NCBI GenBank assembly: GCA_040752515.1
Contig: JBFMGQ010000003.1
Location: 88,987-152,986, forward strand
Direction: 5' to 3'
From: Tenuifilum sp040752515
GTDB lineage: Bacteria > Bacteroidota > Bacteroidia > Bacteroidales > Tenuifilaceae
Length of the DNA stretch: 64,000 bases
The notes beneath the pieces are model-generated. The model saw only the letters and a program-made list of their open reading frames with translations, searched no databases and was not told where the DNA came from. A program made the translations under genes and the position numbers. Below, piece by piece: positions 17,757-27,656 of this stretch. The stretch's first letter is position 1. The number at the start of each line of letters is the position of its first letter.

Positions 17757-20700
17757 CTAAAACTTAAAGCTAAAATTCACCCCTAAGCTGCGAGCTGTAG
17801 GATGTTGACCAAACTCTAACCCCTGAACATTGGAGTTGCTAAATGCAGTTTCGGGGTCAATATGGGGTACCCTAGCGTAAAGTATAGCCAAATTACGGCC
17901 TACTATAGAAATGGAAACATTACGTATTGAACTCTTCCCTATTTTAGGAATGGTGTAGCCAATTTGAACCTCCCTAAGCTTTATAAAGCTTGCATCAAAT
18001 ATGCTGGAGTAGGCTATGTTGTTATTATAGGCAGCTTTATTGTACTCCTCAGCCGAAACAACCACATCATTCTCAGTCCATCTACCTTGTCCATCGGGCA
18101 TTACGCCAACACCTACTATTCCACCTTCGCGCCCCTTAAGCGTTTCCTTCAATACCCCTGCATAACGGCCCCAGGTGTTAGTCATGGAGTATATTTCACC
18201 TCCCCAACGTGCATCAACAAGAGCACTAAAGGTTAGGTTTTTAAACCTAATTGAGTTAGTTACTCCAGCAACCCAATCGGGTGTATAGTTTCCTAACTTC
18301 TTCATAACGCCCTGTAAGGGTAATCCTGCAATGTGAATTACTTTCCCTTCGTCGTTCCTCATAAAGTCGTACCCATATAGAACGCCAAATGGCTCACCGG
18401 GTATTGCCAGTACATCAAGACTCCAGTAACCTCCAAGTACATACTGGTCGAGCCCCTCGGCAAGCTTTCTTACCCTATTCACATTTCGCGAAAAGTTTAA
18501 GCCAATGTTCCATTCAAAACCCGAGCGGGTTTTTACAGGAATCCCATTCACCGAAAGTTCAACTCCCCTGTTATCAATTTGGCCAGCATTAACTATTGTC
18601 GAAGTATAACCTGTGGTTGCGCTTATGGGCATACGAATAATCTGATCGTACGTGCTCTGGGAATAATACGTTAAATCAAATGCCAGTCGATTCATAAAAA
18701 ATCGAAGGTCGGCGCCTATTTCAAATGAATTGGTTCGTTGGGGCTTAAGATCGGGATTGGGTAAATCGTTAGGAATGTAAATCTGAGCCAGCTTAGTGCC
18801 CGCATTCCATCCGTCGTTAAACCTGTACACCGGCTGTAATTGGTAGGGGTCAGTATCGGCACCAACCTGTGCCCAACCGGCGCGTAACTTGGCAAAGCTA
18901 AATTTCCTCGACTGAATATCGAACAAGTCGGTGAGCACGGCCGATACGTTTACCGATGGGTAGAAGTAGGAATTATTGCCCGAAGGCAATGTACTCGACC
19001 AGTCGTTACGACCAGTAAAATCGAAGAAAAGAGCATTCTTCCAAGTAAATTGTCCGTTGAAGTAAACACTGTTTATCCTTTTCTTGGTGATATAGTTCAT
19101 GGTTACTACGGGTACCCTGGCATTCTCAAACGTATAAACATCGGGTACACTTAGTTCGGTTATATAGGCACTCAACGATTGTGTAAACTGGTTCATTCGG
19201 CTGCCACCAAAATTGAGCGAAAAAGCAAGTTTCTCAGAAAACGACTTGTTGATCATGAACATGAAGTCGGTGTTCACTTCCCTGAAAGTTCTTTTAGATT
19301 CGCCCAGGTAGCCATAAGGGCTCTCTATATCGCCATAGGCTGAACGAGAGTTGTTGTAGTTGGTATAGTAATCAACGCCTAAACCAGTCTTTAGGCTTAA
19401 CCAATCCGTAAACTTAATGGTAGATGTAGCCTGTCCCAAAAGCCTATCCCTATCTAAACCGTTAAGATTTTCATAAAGGGTAAAGTAGGGATTGTTATGG
19501 TAGCTATAGTTCCAGTTTCGCTTACTGCCATCGGGGTACTTATACTGCTTTAAATCGGCCACATCAACCTGTCGGCCAAACCACATGAATTGTTGCATCA
19601 CATTCTGCCCGCTGTAACCGTAGGCCGGCAGGTTTTTACTGTAGGTGTTGATGTAACTAGCATTAGCTGTAAATGCCAAAAATTTATAGGGCGACGCTGT
19701 AGCATTCAGGTTTATGCTATTCTTCTCCTGGTCGGTATTAGGAATCATACCGGTTTGCATGGAGTTAGTGTACGAGAAACGCACTGCATAATCTTCGGCA
19801 GCACTCTCAATGGCAATGTTATTGGAGTAGGTTTTGCCCAACTCAAAAAAGTTCTTTACATTGTTTGGGTGCGACACCCAGGGTGTTGGTTGGCGAACGC
19901 CACCAACAATAGGAGAATTCCACTGTGGAATCATTAACCCAATATCGAGTTTAGGCCCCCAGCTCTCATCAACATTATCGTTAATACCCCCTCCTTTTCC
20001 GTCGTAAAACTCAAATTGTCCATTAGTTCCCTGTCCATAAACATTCTGGAAATCGGGAAGTCGAAGAGGCCTTTCGAAGGTAGTGGTTGAGTTAAAACTA
20101 ACCCCAAAACGCTTGTCGGTGTCGGCCGAGCGAGTTTTAATAATAATAACCCCGTTAGCTGCCTGGGAACCATAAAGGGCAGCAGCATTTGGCCCTTTAA
20201 GCACGGTTACACTTTCAATATCATTAGGGTTGATATCGGCAATGCCGCTACCACGGTTTACCCCCTCGGTATAGGTACCGCCAAAGTTAGAGTTATTAAG
20301 CACAACCCCATCGACTACAAAAAGAGGCTGGTTATCGGTACTAAGCGAGTTAACCCCACGAAGCACGATACGCGTTGAGGCCCCAACAGCCCCAGAGGTA
20401 TTGGTAATAATTGCCCCTGAAATGCGACCCTGCAATGAGTTTACGATGTTCAGTTCAGGCGTGCGGGCTAGATCATCACCCTTGACACTTTGAATGGCAT
20501 AACCCGTTGCTTTCTCGGCACGCATTATACCCAGCGCGGTTACGGTAACCTCTTTTACCTCAATGGCCTCCTCCTGTAACTCAACATCAATAACGGTTCG
20601 GCCGGAAATATCTATCTCAACCGTTTTGTACCCGATGTAGCTGAACCGAAGTTTTTTGGCAATTGAAGGTACTGTTATCTCGTACCGCCCTTCCATGTTG

Positions 20701-20867
20701 GTAACTGCTCCAATAGTACTACCAACAACAACCACAGTAACCCCTTGTAAAGGCCAAGCCCCATCAGCCGAAGTTACTGTTCCCGTAATTCTCACAGTTT
20801 GTTGGGCCAATATATTCAAAGAACCTATAAACAAAAAAGCTGTGAGAAAGGCACACAGTTTCCTCAT
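17757..20867 (-). CDS. SusC/RagA-family TonB-dependent transporter, first unit
   Basis: 1036 residues. Signal peptide (1-21, ending LAQ), carboxypeptidase-regulatory-like beta-sandwich (about 22-105), TonB-box/plug region with the SusC signatures GVNSLSTDNQPLFVVDG and IESVTVLKGPNAAALYG, then a C-terminal beta-barrel ending in a phenylalanine (NFSFKF). It imports its ligand through the outer membrane with energy from TonB. It has its own promoter (20918-20949) and leads a three-gene unit with SusD and a lipoprotein. It is a paralogue of the SusC at 23454-26561 over its whole length. No degradative enzyme accompanies it. Confidence 0.95.
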   Translation of the reverse strand: MRKLCAFLTAFLFIGSLNILAQQTVRITGTVTSADGAWPLQGVTVVVVGSTIGAVTNMEGRYEITVPSIAKKLRFSYIGYKTVEIDISGRTVIDVELQEEAIEVKEVTVTALGIMRAEKATGYAIQSVKGDDLARTPELNIVNSLQGRISGAIITNTSGAVGASTRIVLRGVNSLSTDNQPLFVVDGVVLNNSNFGGTYTEGVNRGSGIADINPNDIESVTVLKGPNAAALYGSQAANGVIIIKTRSADTDKRFGVSFNSTTTFERPLRLPDFQNVYGQGTNGQFEFYDGKGGGINDNVDESWGPKLDIGLMIPQWNSPIVGGVRQPTPWVSHPNNVKNFFELGKTYSNNIAIESAAEDYAVRFSYTNSMQTGMIPNTDQEKNSINLNATASPYKFLAFTANASYINTYSKNLPAYGYSGQNVMQQFMWFGRQVDVADLKQYKYPDGSKRNWNYSYHNNPYFTLYENLNGLDRDRLLGQATSTIKFTDWLSLKTGLGVDYYTNYNNSRSAYGDIESPYGYLGESKRTFREVNTDFMFMINKSFSEKLAFSLNFGGSRMNQFTQSLSAYITELSVPDVYTFENARVPVVTMNYITKKRINSVYFNGQFTWKNALFFDFTGRNDWSSTLPSGNNSYFYPSVNVSAVLTDLFDIQSRKFSFAKLRAGWAQVGADTDPYQLQPVYRFNDGWNAGTKLAQIYIPNDLPNPDLKPQRTNSFEIGADLRFFMNRLAFDLTYYSQSTYDQIIRMPISATTGYTSTIVNAGQIDNRGVELSVNGIPVKTRSGFEWNIGLNFSRNVNRVRKLAEGLDQYVLGGYWSLDVLAIPGEPFGVLYGYDFMRNDEGKVIHIAGLPLQGVMKKLGNYTPDWVAGVTNSIRFKNLTFSALVDARWGGEIYSMTNTWGRYAGVLKETLKGREGGIVGVGVMPDGQGRWTENDVVVSAEEYNKAAYNNNIAYSSIFDASFIKLREVQIGYTIPKIGKSSIRNVSISIVGRNLAILYARVPHIDPETAFSNSNVQGLEFGQHPTARSLGVNFSFKF

Positions 20868-20917
20868 AAAAAACGAATTAATAGTTTGGTTTAGGTTTAG
20901 TTAACAAATTCACACAT

Positions 20918-20949
20918 CAAATTTATGGTAAATAGGAATACGAGTCAAA
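20918..20949 (-). promoter_or_regulatory. Promoter of the first SusC unit
   Basis: On the minus strand TTTG, exactly 20 bp, TAAATTTG: a full match to the Bacteroidetes -33/-7 consensus, with the -7 box 50 bp before the SusC start codon. Confidence 0.8.
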
Positions 20950-20973
20950 TGATTTTTTTATCAAAAGTGGGCA

Positions 20974-21003
20974 ATAAAAAAACCGCCCCGGAAAGGGGCG
21001 GTT
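20974..21003 (-). terminator. Intrinsic terminator of the second SusCD unit
   Basis: Read on the minus strand: stem AACCGCCCC / GGGGCGGTT with a four-base loop, then seven T. It lies 11 bp after the lipoprotein stop and separates the two tandem units. Confidence 0.9.
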
Positions 21004-21014
21004 AAAATTATAGG

Positions 21015-21872
21015 TTACTCTTTAGGTGTAAAGGTTTCCCAGAAAATACGTGGACCATTACTTCCAACATAATGATAATACAAGGTTAAAACACCCGTAT
21101 TAGGATCATAATTCGATACCAAATCGGGTCTGTAAGGATCGCCCAATACAACATCATAAGACCAGTTTTCTACAGCAATTGATATAGCGTAACTGTTATT
21201 AGGATCAATAGTGATATACATTTTTTCAGTCGGACCCCAGGTAGCAAAACTTGTTACACAGGTAGTTCCATTCACTGCTAGTAAAGTTTTATCATTATTC
21301 TCGTCAACGTAGATATTGTCTGGGTAAGTGCCATATGAAGGGTGTCTATAAATCAAACGAGCAGTATAATCACCAGCAAAGAAGTTTGCCACCGAAATAA
21401 TTGTTGTTGCACCAACTACTTCACGGCCATCACTCATTACTGATTTATAGTAAATAGTAAAGAAATCACCAATGTCTGCACTTGTTCCATTATCGGGAAT
21501 AACATACCCTTTCGGTAAAGTTGGCATATCCTTTTTTAGATCATCCCAACCAAATGTAATAGATTTATCAACTGGAGCAGTTGCATTAGCACCATCAACA
21601 TTAACTGTTGTAAGAAGGACCTCAGGGGTTGATGTAGTATCAGCATTGTGTGTAAATTTTTTATAAACCTTTACACTCTCAACTGTTGCACCTTTATGAA
21701 CTGTAAAATTCAGAGTGATATCCGCGTTTTTAAAAGGAACAACAGATGGAGCATCAATCATTCCTCCCCCTTTTGCATTCTTAGTAATCAAATCATCCGA
21801 CTCCAAGCACGAACTCATAGTGAAAACTGCTGCGCTTGCCAGTAGGATCAATATGTATTTTCTTGTTCTCAT
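21015..21872 (-). CDS. Surface lipoprotein of the second SusCD unit
   Basis: 285 residues with lipobox FTMSSC followed by acidic LESDD. It shares with its paralogue at 15292-16164 a KNAKGGGM/DAKTGGLV start, the GDFFTIYYKSVMSDGREV block, TYPDN and the C-terminal LYYHYVGSNGPRIFWETF. Beta-rich, predicted to be anchored on the outer leaflet. It closes the unit started by the SusC at 26561 and is followed by a strong terminator. The function is unknown beyond an accessory role for the SusCD pair. Confidence 0.8.
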   Translation of the reverse strand: MRTRKYILILLASAAVFTMSSCLESDDLITKNAKGGGMIDAPSVVPFKNADITLNFTVHKGATVESVKVYKKFTHNADTTSTPEVLLTTVNVDGANATAPVDKSITFGWDDLKKDMPTLPKGYVIPDNGTSADIGDFFTIYYKSVMSDGREVVGATTIISVANFFAGDYTARLIYRHPSYGTYPDNIYVDENNDKTLLAVNGTTCVTSFATWGPTEKMYITIDPNNSYAISIAVENWSYDVVLGDPYRPDLVSNYDPNTGVLTLYYHYVGSNGPRIFWETFTPKE

Positions 21873-21895
21873 AACAATTGTATTTATAAATTAAA

Positions 21896-23446
21896 TTAGT
21901 TTTTAGCCCACCAAACAAGTGTATTTAAATCATCAGCACCTTGACGCTGAACAGCCTCCTTAAGGTTAGTTGCATTCCTAGCGCCTTCGTCAGAAGGATA
22001 GAAAAGTCGTACAGGAATTTTACCATTGTTAACACCATCTTCAGCAGGAGTTAATGTAGGATATCCTGTTCTCCTCCATTCAAACCAAGCTTGGAGTCCT
22101 TGGTCAAACATTGCAAGCCATTTTTGGTAACCAATTTCAGGAAGAGGATCGCCATCGCCATCGAAATCCCATGCGCCATCGCCATTTGCTAGATAATCAT
22201 CAATATAGTCCTGAACTGTCAAATTAGAAGGATTACCAAAAATATCAGCACCAAGTTTAACTATTTCGGTTCCGAACTGCTCGTAAGAGGCAGCTATTGC
22301 GGCCTCGTAATATTCCTGAGCCGTTGTAGTACCTCCTGTGATGTAACCTTTTTGTGTAGCTTCTGAAAGTATAAACAAAAGTTCTGCATAGCTCATCAAC
22401 ATACCAGGAGCATCGGCTTTGGTAAAGTAATCGCCAAGTTTGGATGTCATCTTCAAACCATTACCAAGGTATGCTGCAGCCTTTGCCGATGTTAAACCAT
22501 TGGGTAATCCAACATAATCGCTACCGCCTTCTGAAAGATTTGCATAAACCATTACCCTCCAATCAACATATGGGTTATTTGTCCACATAAAGTCAATTAA
22601 GGTTTTGCTTACCCTATGGTCGTCACGAGTTTTTCTATTCTCATTTATTGGGTTATTGTTTGGGTAAGAACCTAAATATTTTAATGCGGCATTATCAGCA
22701 TTTGATGTAAAAATGGGGTAATCTGCAGCATTTGTAACAATCATTTTAGTCATTTCTTGGGTCACAAAAGCAGCATCTTTTTTTGACATTCTTAGCAATA
22801 GACGAAGGCGTAATGAGTTAGCAAACTTTTTCCATTTTGCAATATCATTTTTATACAGAATGTCACCTTCAATCTTTGCTCCACTTGGATTAAGTAAAGT
22901 ATTTGCTGAATCTAACTTTGCAATTAAACTCCTATAGATTGACTCTTGGGTATCGTATTTTGGGGACACTATCCCTAGTTTAGCTTTAAACGCTTCACTA
23001 TATGGAACATCACCCCACAAATCAGTAATAACTGACATGATGTAAGCATGTAAAACATATGCAACACCCAAGTAATTATCATGCTGCCGCTTTTTAGCAA
23101 TTTCAATAATTAATGCTACATCGTTTCCTGAGGCAGCGTAGAAACTTGACCAAACTGCATTAATTACACCTACCCTTGGTATATACCTATCTTCATCGGT
23201 ATATTGAACTTTTGCAAGATGCTGAACCCAGCAGGAACCAATCTCTCCTCCCAACCAAATATCGTGAACTCGGTCAGTCATACTTTCGATAGCATTAGTT
23301 AATAGCATATCGGGTGCTGCAAGTTCGGCGGTTGGTGCATTCTTATTAGTGTTAATATCATCAAAATCCTTTGTACAGGATACCGTTAGAGCCAGCATTG
23401 CTATTGCAATCAAGCCCAAAACTTTATTAATTTTTCTCATATTCAT
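21896..23446 (-). CDS. SusD/RagB-family outer-membrane lipoprotein, second unit
   Basis: 516 residues, same length and block order as the SusD at 16186-17736. Lipobox LTVSC, then TKDFDDINTNKN; GGEIGSCWVQHLAKVQYTDE, SLRLRLLLRMSKKDAA, MSYAELLFILSEA and WLAMFDQGLQAWFEWRRTGY are shared with the paralogue. The frame has two possible starts, MNMRKINK at 23446 and the second ATG at 23440; the latter gives the more usual signal peptide. It lies 7 bp from its SusC partner and 23 bp before its lipoprotein gene. Confidence 0.95.
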   Translation of the reverse strand: MNMRKINKVLGLIAIAMLALTVSCTKDFDDINTNKNAPTAELAAPDMLLTNAIESMTDRVHDIWLGGEIGSCWVQHLAKVQYTDEDRYIPRVGVINAVWSSFYAASGNDVALIIEIAKKRQHDNYLGVAYVLHAYIMSVITDLWGDVPYSEAFKAKLGIVSPKYDTQESIYRSLIAKLDSANTLLNPSGAKIEGDILYKNDIAKWKKFANSLRLRLLLRMSKKDAAFVTQEMTKMIVTNAADYPIFTSNADNAALKYLGSYPNNNPINENRKTRDDHRVSKTLIDFMWTNNPYVDWRVMVYANLSEGGSDYVGLPNGLTSAKAAAYLGNGLKMTSKLGDYFTKADAPGMLMSYAELLFILSEATQKGYITGGTTTAQEYYEAAIAASYEQFGTEIVKLGADIFGNPSNLTVQDYIDDYLANGDGAWDFDGDGDPLPEIGYQKWLAMFDQGLQAWFEWRRTGYPTLTPAEDGVNNGKIPVRLFYPSDEGARNATNLKEAVQRQGADDLNTLVWWAKN

Positions 23447-23453
23447 CTACTAA

Positions 23454-26400
23454 TTAAAATTTAACACTCACATTGAAACCGAAACTCCTTGCAGATGGTA
23501 ATTGACCAAACTCAAGACCCTGCACATTTGAGTTACTAAAAGCAGTTTCTGGATCAATGTGTGGAACTTTAGTATAAAGTAAAGCAAGATTCCTACCAAC
23601 AAAAGAAATTGAAAGATCACGAATTGGTAGATTGCCAATTTTTGGGAAAGTATAACCCAACTTGATTTCGCGAAGTTTTATAAAACTTGCATCAAAAATA
23701 CTGGTATATGCAATATTGTTGTTAAAAGCTGCTTTGTTGTACTCTTCAGCGCTAACAACAATGTCATTGGGCACCCAGGAACCATCTTCAGCCTGTTTAA
23801 CGCCATCCCCAACAATACCATCTTCACGACCCAGCAATGTTTCTTTTAAAACTCCTGAGTAACGTCCCCAAGTAGTAGTCATGGTATAGATATCACCACC
23901 CTGTCTTGTATCAATTAGGAAACTAAAATTAAGGTTCTTGTAAGCGAACTCGTTATTAATACTTCCAATCCAATCCGGAGTATAATTACCTAATACTTTA
24001 AGATCGCCTTGTTGAGGTAATCCGTTAACATGAACTACCTTCCCCTCGGGGTTTCTCTTCAAATCATATCCATAAAGCGAACCAAAGGGTTGACCAGGAA
24101 TAGCCATTACTTGTAAACTCCAATAGGTACCTAAAACATACCTATCCACACCAGGTGCAAGTTCAACTACTTCGTTGTTGTTTTTAGCATAGTTCAATGT
24201 CAAATTCCACTCAAATCCCGATGTTGTTTTAATAGGTACTAAGTTAAGCGATACTTCTATACCATTATTTTTAATTTGGCCTGCATTGATGTTTTTGTAA
24301 AGATACCCACTAGCTGGTGAAATTGGAACACTAATAATTTGATCAAAAGTTTTTTGGTTATAGTAGGTAACATCAAGGTTAACTCTATTCATAAAGAACC
24401 TAAAGTTACCACCAATCTCAATTGAATTAGTATACTGAGGCTTGAGTTCCAGATTTGGTAAAGTATTGGGAACGTACATGTTTAAAAGCTTAGTTTGATC
24501 ATTCCAACCGTCGCCAAAAGCCATAGTCTCTTGGAGTTGGTATGGCGATGTATCATCACCAACTTGAGCCCAACTTGCACGAAGTTTAGCAAAACTTAGA
24601 ACATCCGATTGGATATTGAATAAATCAGTAATTACACCTGATAAACTTACTGATGGGTAGAAGTAAGAATTATTTTCCTTAGGCAATGTACTTGACCAAT
24701 CATTACGCCCTGTAAAATCTAAGAATAATGCATTTTTCCAAGCAAATTGGCCATTAAAGAACAAACTATTTATACGCTTAAGCGACATATAGTTACTTGT
24801 TCTCTGAGGAACCTTTGCATTTGATAGAGTATATACATTTGGTACAGCAAGTTCATCGGCACTACCAAAAATATTCTGGTAGAATTGATCCATTCTGTTG
24901 CCCCCAAAATTCAACACAAAATCAATATCTTCAGTTAATTTCTTATTAACCAAGAATAAGAAATCTGAGTTAACCTCTCTGAAAGTTGTTTTATTTTCCG
25001 CATAATAACCATACTTATTATCAATATCACCCCAGGCGGCTCTGCTTGTTGCATGGTTTGTATAGTAATCGGCACCAATACCAACTCGTGCACTTAACCA
25101 ATCGGTAAATTTGAAACTTAACTTGGTGTTACCATAAAAACGGTCACGTCTGTTACCATTTAGGTTTTCATGAAGGGTGAAATATGGGTTATTGTGATAA
25201 TTGTAATTCCAATTGCGCTTTGAGCCATCAGGGTAAGTGTAGGTTCTCAAATCTTTAATGTCAACTTGACGGCCAAACCAGAAAAATTGTTGCATTACAT
25301 TCTGTGCATCATATCCATATGCAGGAATATTATTGTTGAATGTATTCACATAATTACCAGTTGCCGTTACAGTTAATCTCTTGTGGGGTGTTATACTTGC
25401 ATTTAATGAGAAGTTGTTCTTCTCAAGGTCTGTATTAGGTATCATACCCGATTGAATGGTGTTGGTATACGATAAGCGGAAAGATGAATTTTCGCCACCA
25501 CCATCAACGGCAATGTTATTTGTGTAAGTCTTTCCTACTTCAAAGAAATCTTTAACATTATTGGGATATGATACCCAGGGAGTTGGCTTACGAACACCAT
25601 TAACAACAGGTGAATTCCATTGTGGAATAAGTAATCCGATGTCTAGTTTTGGTCCCCAACTTTCGTCGGTTCCATCGTTTATGCCACCACCTTTGCCATC
25701 AACAAATTCAAATGCTCCACCTGATCCTTGTCCATACTCATTTTGGAAATCAGGCAAACGCAATGGTGTTTCAAAGGTTGTTGTGCTATTAACAGTAATA
25801 CCTAATCCTTTACCTTTTGTTCCGGATTTAGTTGTAATGATAATTACACCATTTGCAGCACGAGAACCGTAAAGAGCAGCAGCGTTAGGCCCTTTTAGAA
25901 CTGAAATACTCTCAATGTCGTTCGGGTTAATGTCGTTAATACCACTACCTCGGTTAACACCTTCATTGCTAGTATTACCGAAGTTGCTATTATTAATCAC
26001 AACATTATCAACAACAATAAGGGGTTGGTTGTCGCTAGAGAGAGAGTTAGCACCTCTCAATACAATTCTAGTTGAAGCCCCAACTGCACCAGATGTGTTG
26101 GTAATAATAGCACCTGCGATTTTACCTTGAAGTGAATTTACCACGTTAGATTCACGAGCTTTAGAGATGTCATCACCTTTTACACTTTGAATAGCATATC
26201 CGGTTGCCTTCTCTGCTCTCTTGATACCTAAAGCAGTAACAACAACTTCTTCCATCTCAACACTTTCAGCTACCATTACTACGTCCACAACCGAACGGCC
26301 GGCAATGGCAACATCTTGGGTTTTAAATCCCACAAAGCTGAAGGTGAGGGTTTGAGCATTAGCGGGTACAGTAAGCTCATACTTACCATCAACATTGGTG

Positions 26401-26561
26401 GTAGCACCAATGGTTGTACCCTTTACAACAACTGAAACACCCGGCATGGGCATTCCATCCTCGGAACTGGTAACCGTTCCGGTAATCCTTACCGTTTGTG
26501 CCTGCACAATGGTTAAGCCGGCAAGCAGCAAACCTGCAAGAAAAACGCTTAGTTTTTTCAT
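23454..26561 (-). CDS. SusC/RagA-family TonB-dependent transporter, second unit
   Basis: 1035 residues: signal peptide (MKKLSVFLAGLLLAG...VQAQ), carboxypeptidase-regulatory-like domain (about 22-105), plug with GANSLSSDNQPLIVVDN and IESISVLKGPNAAALYG, and a barrel ending NVSVKF. The body is close to the SusC at 17757-20867 (for example LPDFQN.YGQG, NSTTTFE.PLR and the last 30 residues). The first 95 residues, however, are much closer to the unrelated-subfamily SusC at 29333-32518 (85 of 95 identical by my count). It leads the second three-gene unit and has a promoter at 26610-26641. Confidence 0.95.
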   Translation of the reverse strand: MKKLSVFLAGLLLAGLTIVQAQTVRITGTVTSSEDGMPMPGVSVVVKGTTIGATTNVDGKYELTVPANAQTLTFSFVGFKTQDVAIAGRSVVDVVMVAESVEMEEVVVTALGIKRAEKATGYAIQSVKGDDISKARESNVVNSLQGKIAGAIITNTSGAVGASTRIVLRGANSLSSDNQPLIVVDNVVINNSNFGNTSNEGVNRGSGINDINPNDIESISVLKGPNAAALYGSRAANGVIIITTKSGTKGKGLGITVNSTTTFETPLRLPDFQNEYGQGSGGAFEFVDGKGGGINDGTDESWGPKLDIGLLIPQWNSPVVNGVRKPTPWVSYPNNVKDFFEVGKTYTNNIAVDGGGENSSFRLSYTNTIQSGMIPNTDLEKNNFSLNASITPHKRLTVTATGNYVNTFNNNIPAYGYDAQNVMQQFFWFGRQVDIKDLRTYTYPDGSKRNWNYNYHNNPYFTLHENLNGNRRDRFYGNTKLSFKFTDWLSARVGIGADYYTNHATSRAAWGDIDNKYGYYAENKTTFREVNSDFLFLVNKKLTEDIDFVLNFGGNRMDQFYQNIFGSADELAVPNVYTLSNAKVPQRTSNYMSLKRINSLFFNGQFAWKNALFLDFTGRNDWSSTLPKENNSYFYPSVSLSGVITDLFNIQSDVLSFAKLRASWAQVGDDTSPYQLQETMAFGDGWNDQTKLLNMYVPNTLPNLELKPQYTNSIEIGGNFRFFMNRVNLDVTYYNQKTFDQIISVPISPASGYLYKNINAGQIKNNGIEVSLNLVPIKTTSGFEWNLTLNYAKNNNEVVELAPGVDRYVLGTYWSLQVMAIPGQPFGSLYGYDLKRNPEGKVVHVNGLPQQGDLKVLGNYTPDWIGSINNEFAYKNLNFSFLIDTRQGGDIYTMTTTWGRYSGVLKETLLGREDGIVGDGVKQAEDGSWVPNDIVVSAEEYNKAAFNNNIAYTSIFDASFIKLREIKLGYTFPKIGNLPIRDLSISFVGRNLALLYTKVPHIDPETAFSNSNVQGLEFGQLPSARSFGFNVSVKF

Positions 26562-26609
26562 AGAACAAGTTTTAGGTTTACAATAGAGGTTAGTAAATTT
26601 TCAACAGGG

Positions 26610-26641
26610 CTAATATATGCTAAAGAATGTAAAAAAACAAG
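26610..26641 (-). promoter_or_regulatory. Promoter of the second SusC unit
   Basis: On the minus strand CTTG, exactly 20 bp, TATATTAG (one mismatch to TAnnTTTG). The same -7 box and spacing recur before the third SusC. Confidence 0.72.
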
Positions 26642-26755
26642 TAATGGGTTAAAAAATTTTAATAGCCGCTTTCGAACAGAACGTATAAACTCCTATCTAT
26701 TATCTATTTTTAAAGTAAGGTTCATAAAATTAGCATATGTAATGAAAATCTAAAA

Positions 26756-26790
26756 ATAAAAAAGGGTTGCTATTAGCAACCCTTCTTTAT
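26756..26790 (-). terminator. Intrinsic terminator of the third SusCD unit
   Basis: Minus strand: stem AAGGGTTGCTA / TAGCAACCCTT followed by a T-rich run. It lies 13 bp after the stop of the lipoprotein gene at 26803. Confidence 0.88.
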
Positions 26791-26802
26791 TAAGATAAAA
26801 AA

Positions 26803-27645
26803 TCAATTTAAAAATTCAGAAATTTCATAATATTCTGGGTAATTTCCGAATGATCCAGCATTCACTACCCACCTTACAGGCTTAAAAGTGATTGTTTTGG
26901 AAACTGAATCATATGTACACTGATCGTTTATATACCTAGCACGAATCATTCCATAAGTAGGGTGTACATACCCAGTTTCTATTTCAATATAATTAACACC
27001 TCCTGATGTAACAGCTTTACCAATCATCTGGATACTAGCACCCATTTCTGGCCACTTAAATGTAACATCGTATCCTGAGAAACCCCATAAAGCTTTAAAT
27101 CTATAGATTTGAGTGCTTTCAGAATATTCTAATGTCATAGGCCATGAATCTTCAAAGAATGTAGATGTAAAAGTACCATTGGCAAAGGGCTTAAAGTCTT
27201 CCTTTTTAAGATTTAATTCATATCTAGGGAAATTTGTAGTAACTAGATAAGGATTTGTTTCATTAAAGTCTAGTTGAAAAGCCAAATGGTAGGTTTTCAT
27301 TAATTCCACGTTAGCTCCAAAGGTTACTACTAAAACAGTATCAGCATCCCCTGCATTAAAAGTTACAGTTTGTGGAACTGTAAATAATGCTGCGTCGTAT
27401 ACGCTCTCCATTTTTACTTTAACAGTTAGCGAAGCATCTGTTTTTTCACGCTTTACAATTACTTTGTATTCGGTAGCATCAAAAGGTAAAACAACACTTT
27501 TAGGATTTTCGCTTCCAAAATACACATTGCTAGCGTTTGGATTGGGTAGAGGAGAAGGTTCTCGAGTGATCTCATCCTCAGTACATCCAGCCACTAATAA
27601 TGTGGCTGCTAAAATGTACCCTATATTAAAAAGTTTCATTTTCAT
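26803..27645 (-). CDS. Lipoprotein of the third SusCD unit (DUF4843-like)
   Basis: 280 residues. Signal peptide with lipobox LLVAGC, Cys about 21, followed by TEDEITREP. The middle (SNVYFGSENPKSVVLPFDAT, VTFNAGDADTVLVVTF, YHLAFQLDFN) resembles the immunoglobulin-like DUF4843/BT_3987-type N-terminal domains found in lipoproteins encoded next to SusD. The C-terminal part is beta-rich and ends YYEISEFLN. It is not a paralogue of the two other lipoproteins here. It follows the third SusD by 11 bp and is probably a surface ligand-binding or scaffold protein; the family assignment is from memory of the pattern. Confidence 0.72.
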   Translation of the reverse strand: MKMKLFNIGYILAATLLVAGCTEDEITREPSPLPNPNASNVYFGSENPKSVVLPFDATEYKVIVKREKTDASLTVKVKMESVYDAALFTVPQTVTFNAGDADTVLVVTFGANVELMKTYHLAFQLDFNETNPYLVTTNFPRYELNLKKEDFKPFANGTFTSTFFEDSWPMTLEYSESTQIYRFKALWGFSGYDVTFKWPEMGASIQMIGKAVTSGGVNYIEIETGYVHPTYGMIRARYINDQCTYDSVSKTITFKPVRWVVNAGSFGNYPEYYEISEFLN

Positions 27646-27656
27646 AACATTAATAA

